From: JBILCM01 sp044353165
GTDB lineage: Bacteria; Bacillota; Bacilli; Paenibacillales; YIM-B00363
Direction of reading: 5' to 3'
DNA: 19,527 bases
Assembly (NCBI GenBank): GCA_044353165.1
Contig: JBILCM010000041.1
Coordinates: 1-19,527, forward strand
Shown: piece after piece, positions 1 through 7,032 of the stretch
Numbering within the stretch: position 1 is the stretch's first letter
Layout: every line of letters starts with the position of its first letter
Made by a program: the position numbers and the translations under genes
Notes under the pieces: model-generated
The model's database searches: none
The model's input: only the letters and a program-made list of their open reading frames with translations
What the model was told of the DNA's origin: nothing

Positions 1-1
1 A

Positions 2-934
2 CGTCCGCATCTTATCCAAATTGAGAACCGTCCCCGGATTGTGGAACAACTGAAAGGTAAATTTCCGCACATCCCAATCTGGTTGTCACTGCACTCCACT
101 ACATTTCTTTCTCCTGCACACATTGACGTTACGCGCTTGCGGCGAGCCTTACGTCTTGCTGATCAGGTTTTGGTCAACAGTCGTTTTCTGCGCACTGATG
201 TAGTGCAACGATTTCGTCCTGCGGCGGCAAAGATCAAAGTGAATCATCTGGGCGTGAACTTGTCTCAGTTTGTGTCCAAATTTTCTGTAGAAGGTACGCA
301 GTTACGGCAAGAGTGGTTGAATAAACTTGGGCTGGAACATCGGAGAATAATCCTCTATGTGGGCAGACTCATCCCAAGGAAAGGCATTCACCATCTATTG
401 GATGCGATGCCGCGCGTCATTGCACAACATCCGGATGCATTATTGATCATTGTTGGTGGCAAAGATTATGGTCAGAATAAAAAGTCAACCTATGTCCGGA
501 TGCTTCACAAACAAGGACAACGGTTCACCGATCACGTGAGGTTCATCCCTTATGTACCCCATGATCATATTCAACATTGGTTTCGTATTGCAGATGTTGT
601 CACCGTCCCTTCAGCTGCGAAAGAAGCATTCGGACTCGTTAATGTGGAAGCGATGGCGACAGGCGTGCCTGTGATTGCCACCAAATCAGGTGGAATGACA
701 GAGCTGATCGTTGACGCAGAGACCGGTTTTTTGATTCCTGTTCATCCGTCCCCGAAACTGTTGGCCGAACGAATTCATCACATCCTTGCGGATCCAAAGA
801 GGGCACAGGCGATGGGCGAGGCATGTATACAACGTGTGCATCGTTATTTTACATGGCAACATACTGCCGAACGTTTATATTCTTGGTATCCCCCAAAAAT
901 CAAACACCAAGCATGTCGTATTTTCCACGCATGA
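2..934 (+). CDS. Glycosyltransferase family 4, CotSA/YtcC-like (5' partial, possible 3' frameshift)
   Basis: This is the 3' part of a GT-B retaining glycosyltransferase (family GT4); the frame is open to the window edge, so the start lies upstream. The first visible residues include ENRP followed by a short gap and LHS, a pattern I associate with the spore-coat glycosyltransferases CotSA and YtcC of B. subtilis. The C-terminal nucleotide-sugar domain is intact: the VGRLIPRKGIHHL segment (about 350-400) and the E-x7-E motif in KEAFGLVNVE (about 619-650), followed by GVPVIATKSGG. The likely role is transferring a sugar from a nucleotide-sugar donor to a coat or surface glycan; the acceptor is unknown. 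The annotated stop at 934 may not be the true end: a C5A5 run at 890-899 allows a -1 shift into a 33-codon continuation ending at 999. Family call confident, coat role inferred. Confidence 0.85.
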   Translation, partial: RPHLIQIENRPRIVEQLKGKFPHIPIWLSLHSTTFLSPAHIDVTRLRRALRLADQVLVNSRFLRTDVVQRFRPAAAKIKVNHLGVNLSQFVSKFSVEGTQLRQEWLNKLGLEHRRIILYVGRLIPRKGIHHLLDAMPRVIAQHPDALLIIVGGKDYGQNKKSTYVRMLHKQGQRFTDHVRFIPYVPHDHIQHWFRIADVVTVPSAAKEAFGLVNVEAMATGVPVIATKSGGMTELIVDAETGFLIPVHPSPKLLAERIHHILADPKRAQAMGEACIQRVHRYFTWQHTAERLYSWYPPKIKHQACRIFHA

Positions 935-999
935 AAGAAGCCATCCGACTGCATCCTAAAGGTGTTCCACCACTACTTCAGGATTGGAGAGATGCGTGA
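892..999 (+). other. Minus-one-frame continuation of the glycosyltransferase
   Basis: Just after the WYPP codons the sequence reads C CCA AAA in the zero frame (892-898), which matches the -1 slippery heptamer pattern X XXY YYZ. Slipping one base back gives an open stretch with protein-like composition (it includes KEAIRLHPKGVPPLLQDW) that ends in TGA at 997-999. This TGA overlaps the GTG start of the next gene as GTGA, the kind of overlap seen between translationally coupled genes, which suggests this is the ancestral C-terminus. The explanation could be programmed frameshifting, a real mutation, or a base miscount in the homopolymer run. I saw no strong downstream stem-loop. An ATG at 931 could alternatively start a 22-codon reading frame (ATGA overlap). 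Confidence 0.5.
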
Positions 1000-1586
1000 A
1001 CATGCTGCATAAATTATTTCGCTTCACGATCATTGGCGCCGTCGTACTGTCACTTGTAGCTTGCGGTGACGCACAGGTGAATAGACAGGATGGGGTTCAA
1101 GGGAAACAAATCAACTCGCCGAACTACGGTGCACAAGGGGTTACAGACAATCAGCATCGCAACCAGAGTGTGCGTGTTGACCGCAAAGCAGCAAGAACCA
1201 TTGAACAGCTGCCAGGAATTATTCGTGCTCATGTTATGGTTGGAGAGTCGAACGCTTATGTCGCTGTAGAGACCAAACAAAAGCAAGGAAAGCAGGACAT
1301 GTTAAGCAAGAAGATGCGTCAGCAAATTGACCGCAAGGTGCGTCAACAAGCTCCCAATATTCAGCGTGTTTATATTAGTTCCGACCGTAATTTTGTAAGC
1401 CAAATGCAAACCTACGGTCAACAATTTAACAACGCGCGCCCGATTCGCACAATGGTGCAACAATTCAATGCGTTTGTCGGCGGTATATTTACAGCGCCAT
1501 TCCAAGCGGATCCATTAAACATGGATGATCGGGACGGGATGAATCGATCTAATCGTGGATTACAACCGATGCATAACGCTCGTTAA
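996..1586 (+). CDS. YhcN/YlaJ-family spore lipoprotein
   Basis: This is a predicted 196-residue exported lipoprotein. The N-terminus is basic, followed by a hydrophobic stretch and a lipobox LVAC with the lipidated cysteine at residue 23. The mature part is Gln/Asn-rich at first. It then contains a compact domain with AARTIEQLPGIIRAHVMVGE and a later YVAVETK, as in the sporulation lipoprotein family YhcN/YlaJ, whose members sit in spore membranes and affect outgrowth or germination. GTG at 996 is chosen because GGAG at 986-989 lies six bases upstream and the start overlaps the probable end of the glycosyltransferase frame (GTGA). ATG at 1002 is the alternative and leaves the signal peptide unchanged. 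The C-terminal tail (after about residue 165) is polar and low in complexity. The biochemical function is not known. Confidence 0.82.
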   Translation: MNMLHKLFRFTIIGAVVLSLVACGDAQVNRQDGVQGKQINSPNYGAQGVTDNQHRNQSVRVDRKAARTIEQLPGIIRAHVMVGESNAYVAVETKQKQGKQDMLSKKMRQQIDRKVRQQAPNIQRVYISSDRNFVSQMQTYGQQFNNARPIRTMVQQFNAFVGGIFTAPFQADPLNMDDRDGMNRSNRGLQPMHNAR

Positions 1587-1593
1587 TGGCTGA

Positions 1594-1640
1594 GACCAGG
1601 AAGGATTTCCTTCCTGGTCCTACATAACCGCCTATTTTTT
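1594..1640 (+). terminator. Probable terminator hairpin after the YhcN-like gene
   Basis: A near-perfect inverted repeat, GACCAGGAAGGA (1594-1605) and its complement (1608-1619), starts eight bases after the stop codon. The T-run at 1635-1640 lies about 15 bases from the stem, farther than in a standard intrinsic terminator, so efficiency is uncertain. Confidence 0.6.
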
Positions 1641-1651
1641 CACGACAATAC

Positions 1652-1679
1652 ACCATCACTTTCACCCCTTCATAATATA
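1652..1679 (+). promoter_or_regulatory. Candidate sigma-K promoter of gerE
   Basis: CATAATATA at 1671-1679 matches the sigma-K -10 pattern CATANNNTA completely. ACC at 1652-1654 is 16 bases upstream and fits the short -35 element (AC core). B. subtilis gerE is transcribed by sigma-K RNA polymerase, so location and motif agree. The predicted leader is about 50 bases. Confidence 0.6.
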
Positions 1680-1738
1680 TGTTGACTGTATCCCTGGACC
1701 TTGTAACTCCAAATCCCGAGCAAGGAGGGGTGACGCAC

Positions 1739-1963
1739 TTGAAAGATGACGATCACAGGAATAAATTTTTGCTAACAAACCGCGAACGTGAAGTCTTTGA
1801 ACTGCTTGTTCAAGACAAAACGACAAGGGATATTGCCCAGCAGCTGTTCATCAGTGAAAAAACCGTACGTAATCACATATCCAATGTGATGCAAAAATTA
1901 AATGTGAAGGGCCGTTCGCAAGCGGTTGTGGAGCTGATTAGGCTCGGGGAACTGAACATTTGA
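1739..1963 (+). CDS. gerE: GerE, late mother-cell transcription regulator
   Basis: This is a small LuxR/FixJ-type helix-turn-helix protein without a receiver domain. GerE acts in the mother cell late in sporulation, together with sigma-K, activating some coat genes and repressing others. From the TTG at 1739 it has 74 residues, the length I recall for B. subtilis GerE. LTNREREVFELLVQDKTT, then FISEKTVRNHISN (recognition helix about 41-50) and GRSQAVVELIRLGEL near the C-terminus are nearly identical to that protein. The TTG is chosen over the upstream in-frame ATG (1679) because AAGGAGGGG at 1722-1730 ends eight bases before it, and because that ATG overlaps the promoter -10 element. It is flanked by a sigma-K-type promoter and a terminator, so it is probably monocistronic. 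Confidence 0.95.
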   Translation: MKDDDHRNKFLLTNREREVFELLVQDKTTRDIAQQLFISEKTVRNHISNVMQKLNVKGRSQAVVELIRLGELNI

Positions 1964-1987
1964 TGAATCTTACGGAAGCTCGATTCG

Positions 1988-2015
1988 ACCTTCGGCCCGC
2001 ATGCCGAAGGTTTTT
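1988..2015 (+). terminator. Intrinsic terminator of gerE
   Basis: ACCTTCGGC (1988-1996) and its complement GCCGAAGGT (2003-2011) form a GC-rich stem with a six-base loop, followed directly by TTTTT (2011-2015). This is a standard Rho-independent structure 24 bases past the gerE stop. Confidence 0.88.
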
Positions 2016-2043
2016 GAGTATGCAAACAAAGCTTTGCTATAAT
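2014..2043 (+). promoter_or_regulatory. Sigma-A-type promoter, extended -10
   Basis: TTGAGT (2014-2019) is separated by 18 bases from TATAAT (2038-2043), and the TG dinucleotide at 2035-2036 makes an extended -10. It lies directly behind the gerE terminator and about 30 bases before the methyltransferase start, so it should drive the methyltransferase-hydrolase pair. Confidence 0.75.
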
Positions 2044-2073
2044 GGTGTACGAACCGCTAAGGAGGTACAAGGG

Positions 2074-2820
2074 ATGTCGGAACCATGGTATGAGCAAAGT
2101 TTCCAGGAAGATTACTTACTTGTTTATAAACACCGTAATTTGCAGAACGCGCAAGTTGAAGTTCGTGCGATGTCAGATTGGCTCAAGCTTCCCGCTGGTG
2201 CGTCCGTGATGGATTTATGTTGCGGCTCGGGCCGGCATTCGTTCATTCTACAACGACTAGGTTATCACGTGACGGGCGTGGATTTATCCGAAACACTGCT
2301 TCAAGCGGCCAAAACAGGTGATCCTAATCAACAGATCCGCTGGATTCGTGCAGATATGCGGCAGGTGCCGCTTGAGGAACAATTTGATGCGGTCTTTAAT
2401 ATGTTCACTTCTTTCGGATATTTTGACACAGACGCTGAGAATCAACAGGTGCTTCATGAAATGTGTCGTCTGCTCAAGATCGGTGGCCAATTCGTGATTG
2501 ATTTTCTCAACCCTAACTACATCATGAACCACCTGGTGCCGCATTCGATTCGCCGTGAAGATCAAGTCACGATTGAAGAGCATCGGCACATTGAGAACGG
2601 ATTTGTTGTCAAAAGGATTGACATCCATGTGCCGCATGAATCAACCCGAACGTATCGTGAGCAAGTTAAATTGTACGGGTTTAACGAATTCAAGACGATG
2701 TTCAAACGAGCAGGTTTAGAACTTCGATCTGCCTTCGGCAACTATGATGGATCACCCTATGATGAGACGCGATCACCCCGCTTGATTCTTGTAGGCGCTC
2801 GGAAGGAGGAGCTGCGTTGA
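2074..2820 (+). CDS. Class I SAM-dependent methyltransferase
   Basis: This is a 248-residue protein with a Rossmann-type methyltransferase fold. Motif I is VMDLCCGSGR (residues 45-54), the acidic residue binding the SAM ribose is D70 in VTGVDLS, and the next motif is RADMRQVPL (92-100). FDAVFNMFTSFGYF follows as motif IV, then a VIDFLNPNY strand. The substrate cannot be read from the sequence; the type resembles small-molecule methyltransferases annotated only generally in Bacilli. ATG at 2074 is supported by AAGGAGG at 2059-2065, eight bases upstream. The stop overlaps the start of the following hydrolase by four bases (TTGA), so the two are co-translated and may act in one pathway. Family certain, function unknown. 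Confidence 0.9.
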   Translation: MSEPWYEQSFQEDYLLVYKHRNLQNAQVEVRAMSDWLKLPAGASVMDLCCGSGRHSFILQRLGYHVTGVDLSETLLQAAKTGDPNQQIRWIRADMRQVPLEEQFDAVFNMFTSFGYFDTDAENQQVLHEMCRLLKIGGQFVIDFLNPNYIMNHLVPHSIRREDQVTIEEHRHIENGFVVKRIDIHVPHESTRTYREQVKLYGFNEFKTMFKRAGLELRSAFGNYDGSPYDETRSPRLILVGARKEELR

Positions 2821-3797
2821 GTTTTGTTCACAATTTCAACGAGCATATCTGGCAAGTGAAAATGCCGTTGCCTTACACGGCTTTGCCATGGGTGAATGCC
2901 TATGTGGTGAGAGGGCGTGATGGCTTTGACATCGTGGATCCTGGTCTGCATACCCAACAAACAGAAGCGATTTGGGAAACAGTAATAACCGATCTTGGTT
3001 TTCGATGGGAACATATTCGTTCCATCGTACTTACACACCACCATCCCGATCATTACGGTTGCGCAGGTTGGTTGCAACAACGCACCCATGCGCCTGTAAA
3101 GTTATCGTACCAAACATGGATGCAAGCTGATCACCTCTGGGGGGAATATGCCACACAAACATCAGACGATATTCTCTCCCTGTTTATTACACATGGCCTG
3201 CCTCACAGCATGCACAATGAGATGTGGATGCATTTGGAAAGTTTTGTTGAACGTGTATCCCCCCATCCGACGCACTGGTTGTCCATCGAAGATCGTGAAG
3301 TCATTCAACTGGGAGATGAAGATTATATTGCTTTACATACACCGGGTCATGCTGCGGGACATCTGAGCTTTTATCAACAAGAAACTCAACGATTGTTCTG
3401 CGGAGACCATGTTCTGCCCGGCATTACACCGAATGTGTCCTTGCTTCCGTTCGGCGATCCGAATCCGCTTGCTACGTATTTAATGTCGTTGCAGGATGTA
3501 AGCCAATTAACCGTTGAGCAAGCGTTACCCGGTCATCGTGAACCTTTCAAAAATTACAATGAGCGCATCGGAAGCATTCAACGTCACCACAAGACCAGAT
3601 TGGCATTGATCGAGCAGCGCTTATCGAAGCCGATAACGGCTTATGAACTGTGTTGTTCCTTGTTTGGCGATCGTTTGTCCATGCATCAATTGCGGTTTGC
3701 CCTGTCTGAGACGTTGGCGCATGTAATCTATTTGTTGGAACAAGGAACGATCCATATTGAAGGAGAGGGACAGATTCAATTCGTAAAAAAACTATAA
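2817..3797 (+). CDS. Metallo-beta-lactamase-fold hydrolase
   Basis: This is a 326-residue MBL-superfamily metal-dependent hydrolase. The metal ligands are visible in order: HHHPDH at residues 74-79 (the HxHxDH motif), H178 in TPGHAAGH, D197 in CGDH and H240 in LPGH. The C-terminal region from about 255 (KTRLALIEQRL onward) resembles the helical/winged-helix tail of LACTB2- and glyoxalase-II-related proteins. The substrate is unknown; thioesters, RNA ends or organic esters are all possible in this superfamily. It starts with TTG at 2817 behind GGAAGGAGG, overlapping the methyltransferase stop. Its own stop overlaps the end of the convergent yutG by six bases. Fold and metal site are confident, role is not. 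Confidence 0.88.
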   Translation: MSFVHNFNEHIWQVKMPLPYTALPWVNAYVVRGRDGFDIVDPGLHTQQTEAIWETVITDLGFRWEHIRSIVLTHHHPDHYGCAGWLQQRTHAPVKLSYQTWMQADHLWGEYATQTSDDILSLFITHGLPHSMHNEMWMHLESFVERVSPHPTHWLSIEDREVIQLGDEDYIALHTPGHAAGHLSFYQQETQRLFCGDHVLPGITPNVSLLPFGDPNPLATYLMSLQDVSQLTVEQALPGHREPFKNYNERIGSIQRHHKTRLALIEQRLSKPITAYELCCSLFGDRLSMHQLRFALSETLAHVIYLLEQGTIHIEGEGQIQFVKKL

Positions 3798-4340
3798 CAT
3801 ACTTTCAACTTCGTTCGTTTCGTTTACCGAGTTATTCTCTGCGATACGGTGTGCCAGTCGGCTCGAAGCTGCTGCGGCAATGGCACCTACGATGTCGTCC
3901 AAGAACGTATGAATTTCTTTGTCGCGTTTGTCGTTAAGTCGTCTTAGAATGTCGGGTTTCATTTTGTCTACGTATCCATAATTTGTAAATCCAATACTTC
4001 CATAAATATTCACGATGGATAACGCCAAAATTTCATCGACCCCATATAACCCCTCATCGTGTTTAATCATTTCTTGCAAGGGTGAGAACAAGCGGTTTTG
4101 CTCCGCGAGCAAGTCCAATTGGATTCCCGTCAATACCGCGTTCTGCACTTCTCGCTTTTCCAGGACACGTTGGACGTTGTGAATGCATTGCTCCATCGTT
4201 ACATTCGGTACGTAGTCTCGCTGCAAGAAAAAAACCAGATGCGCGATATCTTCAATACGCACGCCGCGAATGCCAAGCCAATGATGGGTGGCTTGTTTCA
4301 CTTTGAAGCTATTGAGTGTATACATTTCGAATTTTGACAC
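3792..4340 (-). CDS. yutG: YutG, phosphatidylglycerophosphatase A (PgpA) family
   Basis: This is a 182-residue protein very similar to B. subtilis YutG. Conserved stretches are RGVRIEDIAHLVFFLQ, KREVQNAVLTGIQLD, EGLYGVDEILALSIVN, YGSIGFTNYGYVDK and TFLDDIVGAIAAAASSRLAH. Members of the PgpA family dephosphorylate phosphatidylglycerol phosphate to phosphatidylglycerol, but the YutG branch has an extra N-terminal helical region and I do not know that this activity is proven for it. GTG at 4338-4340 is taken as start because GAGAGGGG lies seven bases upstream on the minus strand; the longer frame back to 4481 would run into the gerM control region. It is transcribed toward the MBL hydrolase and the two stop codon regions overlap. 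Confidence 0.85.
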   Translation of the reverse strand: MSKFEMYTLNSFKVKQATHHWLGIRGVRIEDIAHLVFFLQRDYVPNVTMEQCIHNVQRVLEKREVQNAVLTGIQLDLLAEQNRLFSPLQEMIKHDEGLYGVDEILALSIVNIYGSIGFTNYGYVDKMKPDILRRLNDKRDKEIHTFLDDIVGAIAAAASSRLAHRIAENNSVNETNEVESML

Positions 4341-4421
4341 GGTCAAACCCCTCTCAAACCGAACAATCGGTGGATTGACACTATTATGTCCCGCCATCTG
4401 CACATTCAATCGGCAGAAATT

Positions 4422-4453
4422 GGTTATAAATGCTTGGCAGGCTCGTATACATA
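4422..4453 (+). promoter_or_regulatory. Possible sigma-E-like promoter of gerM
   Basis: TATACATA (4446-4453) resembles the sigma-E -10 (CATACANT), and GGTTATAA (4422-4429) lies 16 bases upstream in the -35 position. gerM of B. subtilis is, as I recall, sporulation-controlled with sigma-E involvement. The match is partial, so this is tentative. Confidence 0.35.
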
Positions 4454-4480
4454 GAAGAAAAGCGATTGGGAGGCTTGTCA

Positions 4481-5524
4481 ATGATGTATAATTTGCAAGG
4501 ATTGAAATGGATCAGTTTCGTTGTTATTTTGGTGATGTTTACGGGGTGCTCATTAGGAGCCGCTGATGACTCCGCTGCGATTGATCCGCCGCAAGTGACC
4601 CCTGCCAGCGCATCTGTGAGCGAAGGGACAGAAGCTGCAGTGCAGTCAAACCCATTCCGGGCAATGTTGTATGTCGAAGATGCCGATGGTTATGTTGCGC
4701 CTTTGGGCATTACATTGCCAGCCGATTCTGTAAGTTTTGCTGCGAAGACGTTGGAATATATGGTCCGTGGTGGGCCTGTTGATTCCCTCTTACCATCGGG
4801 TTTTCGAGCATTGTTGCCTGAGGGAACGAAGGTCGTGTCGCTCGATATCGATCCGTCTACACGCACAGCGACCATTGATTTCAATCAAGCATTCACCAAC
4901 TATCCCCAACAAGATGAGCGGAAAATACTTGAAGCCGTGACATGGGCGATGACACATTTTCCAACGGTTGATCATGTTCAGCTGTGGGTACAAGGCAAAT
5001 GGTTAAAGGAAATGCCAGTTGCAAAGACACCGCTGGATGAACCACTATCTCGTAAGTTTGGAATTAATGTGGAGCGGGCGGCAGGTGTTGAATACAGTAG
5101 GGCCACTCCGGTAACCCTGTATTTCATGAATGAAACTGCGGATTCATTCGCTTATTATGTGCCTGTCACGCGCCTCGTGGATTGGACGGATAACGTTGCA
5201 GAAGCGGCGATGGCTGAACTTGTTAAGGGGCCTCAAGATACAGGAAAGCTTGAATCGGTTTTCTTGCCCGGGCTTGAAGTGAATGAGGTTGCTGTCTCGG
5301 CTGACAAAGTCATTGTCGACTTGCATAACAGTCAAACCACAACGGATGGAAAGCTTCCTGGGGAAGGGTTGCAAGCGGTTGTCCTGACGATGGCCGATAC
5401 AACAGCTGTGCAAGCTGTGCAGATCATGATCGATGGGCAACACCAAGCAATAGGTACGGACGAACAAAATTATGGTGCCCAGCCCGTCGTTCGGCCCAAT
5501 GTGATGAATCTCTACAAAGAGTGA
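4481..5524 (+). CDS. gerM: GerM, spore germination/sporulation lipoprotein
   Basis: This is a 347-residue lipoprotein with a signal peptide at residues 1-22 and a lipobox ending in TGC (C23). Two copies of the GerMN domain follow: the first around residues 65-175 (FAAKTLEYMVRGGP, later SLDIDPSTRTATIDFNQAF) and the second around 210-330 (VTLYFMNETADSFAYYVPVTR, later KVIVDLHNSQ). In B. subtilis GerM is a mother-cell protein needed for septal peptidoglycan work during engulfment and for assembly of the SpoIIIA-SpoIIQ channel; mutants also fail in germination. ATG at 4481 is chosen over the upstream in-frame ATG at 4430 because GGGAGG lies seven bases before it and because it gives a normal signal peptide; an adjacent ATG at 4484 is equally possible. 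It is followed by rph, as in B. subtilis. Confidence 0.93.
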   Translation: MMYNLQGLKWISFVVILVMFTGCSLGAADDSAAIDPPQVTPASASVSEGTEAAVQSNPFRAMLYVEDADGYVAPLGITLPADSVSFAAKTLEYMVRGGPVDSLLPSGFRALLPEGTKVVSLDIDPSTRTATIDFNQAFTNYPQQDERKILEAVTWAMTHFPTVDHVQLWVQGKWLKEMPVAKTPLDEPLSRKFGINVERAAGVEYSRATPVTLYFMNETADSFAYYVPVTRLVDWTDNVAEAAMAELVKGPQDTGKLESVFLPGLEVNEVAVSADKVIVDLHNSQTTTDGKLPGEGLQAVVLTMADTTAVQAVQIMIDGQHQAIGTDEQNYGAQPVVRPNVMNLYKE

Positions 5525-5564
5525 TTTTTTCCAACGCTTTTGGTAAGATGAGTTCTTAAAGCGT
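5521..5564 (+). promoter_or_regulatory. Candidate rph-rdgB promoter inside an inverted repeat
   Basis: TAAGAT (5544-5549) with TG at 5541-5542 forms an extended -10; the -35 position (GTGATT, 5521-5526, spacer 17) is weak. The -10 is bracketed by ACGCTTT (5534-5540) and its exact complement AAAGCGT (5558-5564), an operator-like arrangement. No T-run follows the repeat on the plus strand, so it is not a terminator. Confidence 0.4.
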
Positions 5565-5599
5565 ACAAAGCTGCGTTCGCTTGCAGGAGGCTATTTGGG

Positions 5600-6376
5600 A
5601 TGGTACGTTCAGATGGACGTCAGTGGAATGAAATAAGAACAGTGCAGATGACCCCGCATATGAACCCATACGCGGAAGGTTCCGTCTTAATTGAAGTGGG
5701 CGCAACGAAGGTGATCTGCACCGCAACGGTCGATGAGAAGGTCCCCTCTTTCATGAAAGGTCAGGGAAGAGGATGGGTTACAGCGGAATATGCGATGCTT
5801 CCGCGCGCTACCCAAGTGAGGAATCAACGTGAATCGATCAAAGGCAGTCTCGGTGGCAGAACGATGGAGATTCAACGACTCATCGGACGAGCGTTACGCT
5901 CGGTTGTCGATTTACACGCGTTAGGGGAAAGGACCATCACCTTGGATTGTGATGTCATTCAAGCGGATGGCGGAACGAGAACGACTTCGATTACAGGCGC
6001 TTTTGTTGCGCTGGCATTCGCAATTCACAAGTTGCAAGGCTTGGGCGTATGGAGTCAAGGACGGAAGTACCCGCTCCAAACATACCTCGCAGCGTTAAGC
6101 GTCGGTATCATCGGGGATCAAGTGCTCCTTGATTTAAACTATCAGGAAGACAGCAGGGCAACTGTGGATATGAATGTAGTGATGACCCGTCAAGGGAAGC
6201 TCGTGGAGGTGCAAGGTACAGGGGAGGAGGCGCCATTCTCTCGTGAACAACTCACGCAGATGCTAGACGTCACCGAGAACGGCATTCGACAACTGATCGA
6301 GATCCAGCGGTCCATCCTCGGGCCTGCGGGTCAAGATATTGGCTTTTCGGGAGGAAGTCATGCTACCACAAGATAG
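5600..6376 (+). CDS. rph: RNase PH
   Basis: Rph is a phosphate-dependent 3'-to-5' exoribonuclease that trims tRNA precursors and works as a ring-shaped hexamer. The 258 residues start with MVRSDGR. They carry the family landmarks: GSVLIEVGATKVICTA, the phosphate-binding and basic region PRATQVRNQRES, GRTMEIQRLIGRALRSVVD, and the acidic catalytic block LDCDVIQADGGTRTTSITGA, followed near residues 194-200 by TVDMNVV. Length and order fit the bacterial family. ATG at 5600 lies nine bases after AGGAGG (5585-5590). The 3' end overlaps the rdgB start by 17 bases, so the two are expressed together, as in B. subtilis rph-ysnA. Confidence 0.97.
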   Translation: MVRSDGRQWNEIRTVQMTPHMNPYAEGSVLIEVGATKVICTATVDEKVPSFMKGQGRGWVTAEYAMLPRATQVRNQRESIKGSLGGRTMEIQRLIGRALRSVVDLHALGERTITLDCDVIQADGGTRTTSITGAFVALAFAIHKLQGLGVWSQGRKYPLQTYLAALSVGIIGDQVLLDLNYQEDSRATVDMNVVMTRQGKLVEVQGTGEEAPFSREQLTQMLDVTENGIRQLIEIQRSILGPAGQDIGFSGGSHATTR

Positions 6377-7007
6377 TCATATCGTCATCGCAACCCGAAA
6401 TCGCGGGAAAATGCTTGAGTTTCAGGAGATGTTGGCCCCTTTGGGCATCCGAGTCTCGTGTTTGTTGGATGTAGAAAAAAATACAATTCCCGAAATTGAA
6501 GAAGATGGAGAAACCTTCGCTGCCAATGCTGAGAAGAAAGCGCGTATGGCAGCTTCTGTGATGGGTATGCCTGTTCTGGCGGATGATTCGGGATTGTGTG
6601 TCGAAGCTTTGGGCGGAGAACCTGGTGTGAAGTCGGCAAGATATGCAGGCGAACCTTCATCCGATGTGGCAAACAACACGAAGTTGCTTCGAGAATTAGC
6701 CGATCGAACAGAGGGATATATTGACCTGGAAGGCAATTTCATCTGGAGCCAGGCACGATTTATGTGCGCATTGGTGCTCTTTCAACCCACAACGGGGATT
6801 GCCCTGCATGCCGAAGGCGCATGTGAGGGACAGATTATTGGAGAGGCGCGTGGGACACACGGCTTCGGATATGATCCATTGTTTTATATCCCCGAGTTAA
6901 AGAGGACTTTCGCTGAGTTGGCACCGCACGAAAAGCATCAAATCAGTCACCGAGGACGTGCTTTGCAATCCTTCATTGACGTAATAAGCCGAGGACGTCT
7001 GCAATAA
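6360..7007 (+). CDS. rdgB: RdgB/Ham1-type non-canonical purine NTP pyrophosphatase
   Basis: This cytosolic enzyme hydrolyses dITP, XTP and ITP to the monophosphates and pyrophosphate, keeping deaminated purines out of DNA and RNA. The 215-residue protein shows the expected motifs: ATRNRGK (11-17, substrate binding), EEDGETFAANAEKKA (47-61), ADDSGL (74-79, metal and general base), GVKSARYAG (89-97), HGFGYDPLF, and ISHRGRAL near the C-terminus. ATG at 6360 is used because GGGAGG lies five bases upstream; a TTG at 6339 in the same frame has no such site. The gene overlaps the end of rph. Its last codons form the left arm of the terminator hairpin. Confidence 0.96.
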   Translation: MLPQDSHIVIATRNRGKMLEFQEMLAPLGIRVSCLLDVEKNTIPEIEEDGETFAANAEKKARMAASVMGMPVLADDSGLCVEALGGEPGVKSARYAGEPSSDVANNTKLLRELADRTEGYIDLEGNFIWSQARFMCALVLFQPTTGIALHAEGACEGQIIGEARGTHGFGYDPLFYIPELKRTFAELAPHEKHQISHRGRALQSFIDVISRGRLQ

Positions 7008-7025
7008 TGCAGACGTCCTCGGCTT
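6986..7025 (+). terminator. Intrinsic terminator with an 18-bp perfect stem, overlapping the end of rdgB
   Basis: An 18-base arm (6986-7003), a four-base ATAA loop (7004-7007, containing the rdgB stop codon) and the exact complementary arm (7008-7025) are followed by TACATTTTTA. The structure lies between convergent rdgB and the asparagine synthetase gene and could stop transcription from both sides. The plus-strand T-run is better than the minus-strand one. Confidence 0.85.
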
Positions 7026-7032
7026 TACATTT

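Noticed and set aside
4341..4420. Promoter for yutG on the minus strand (TTGAAT with CATAAT)
   Set aside because: The spacer is only 15 bases and both boxes are partial matches; not strong enough to annotate.
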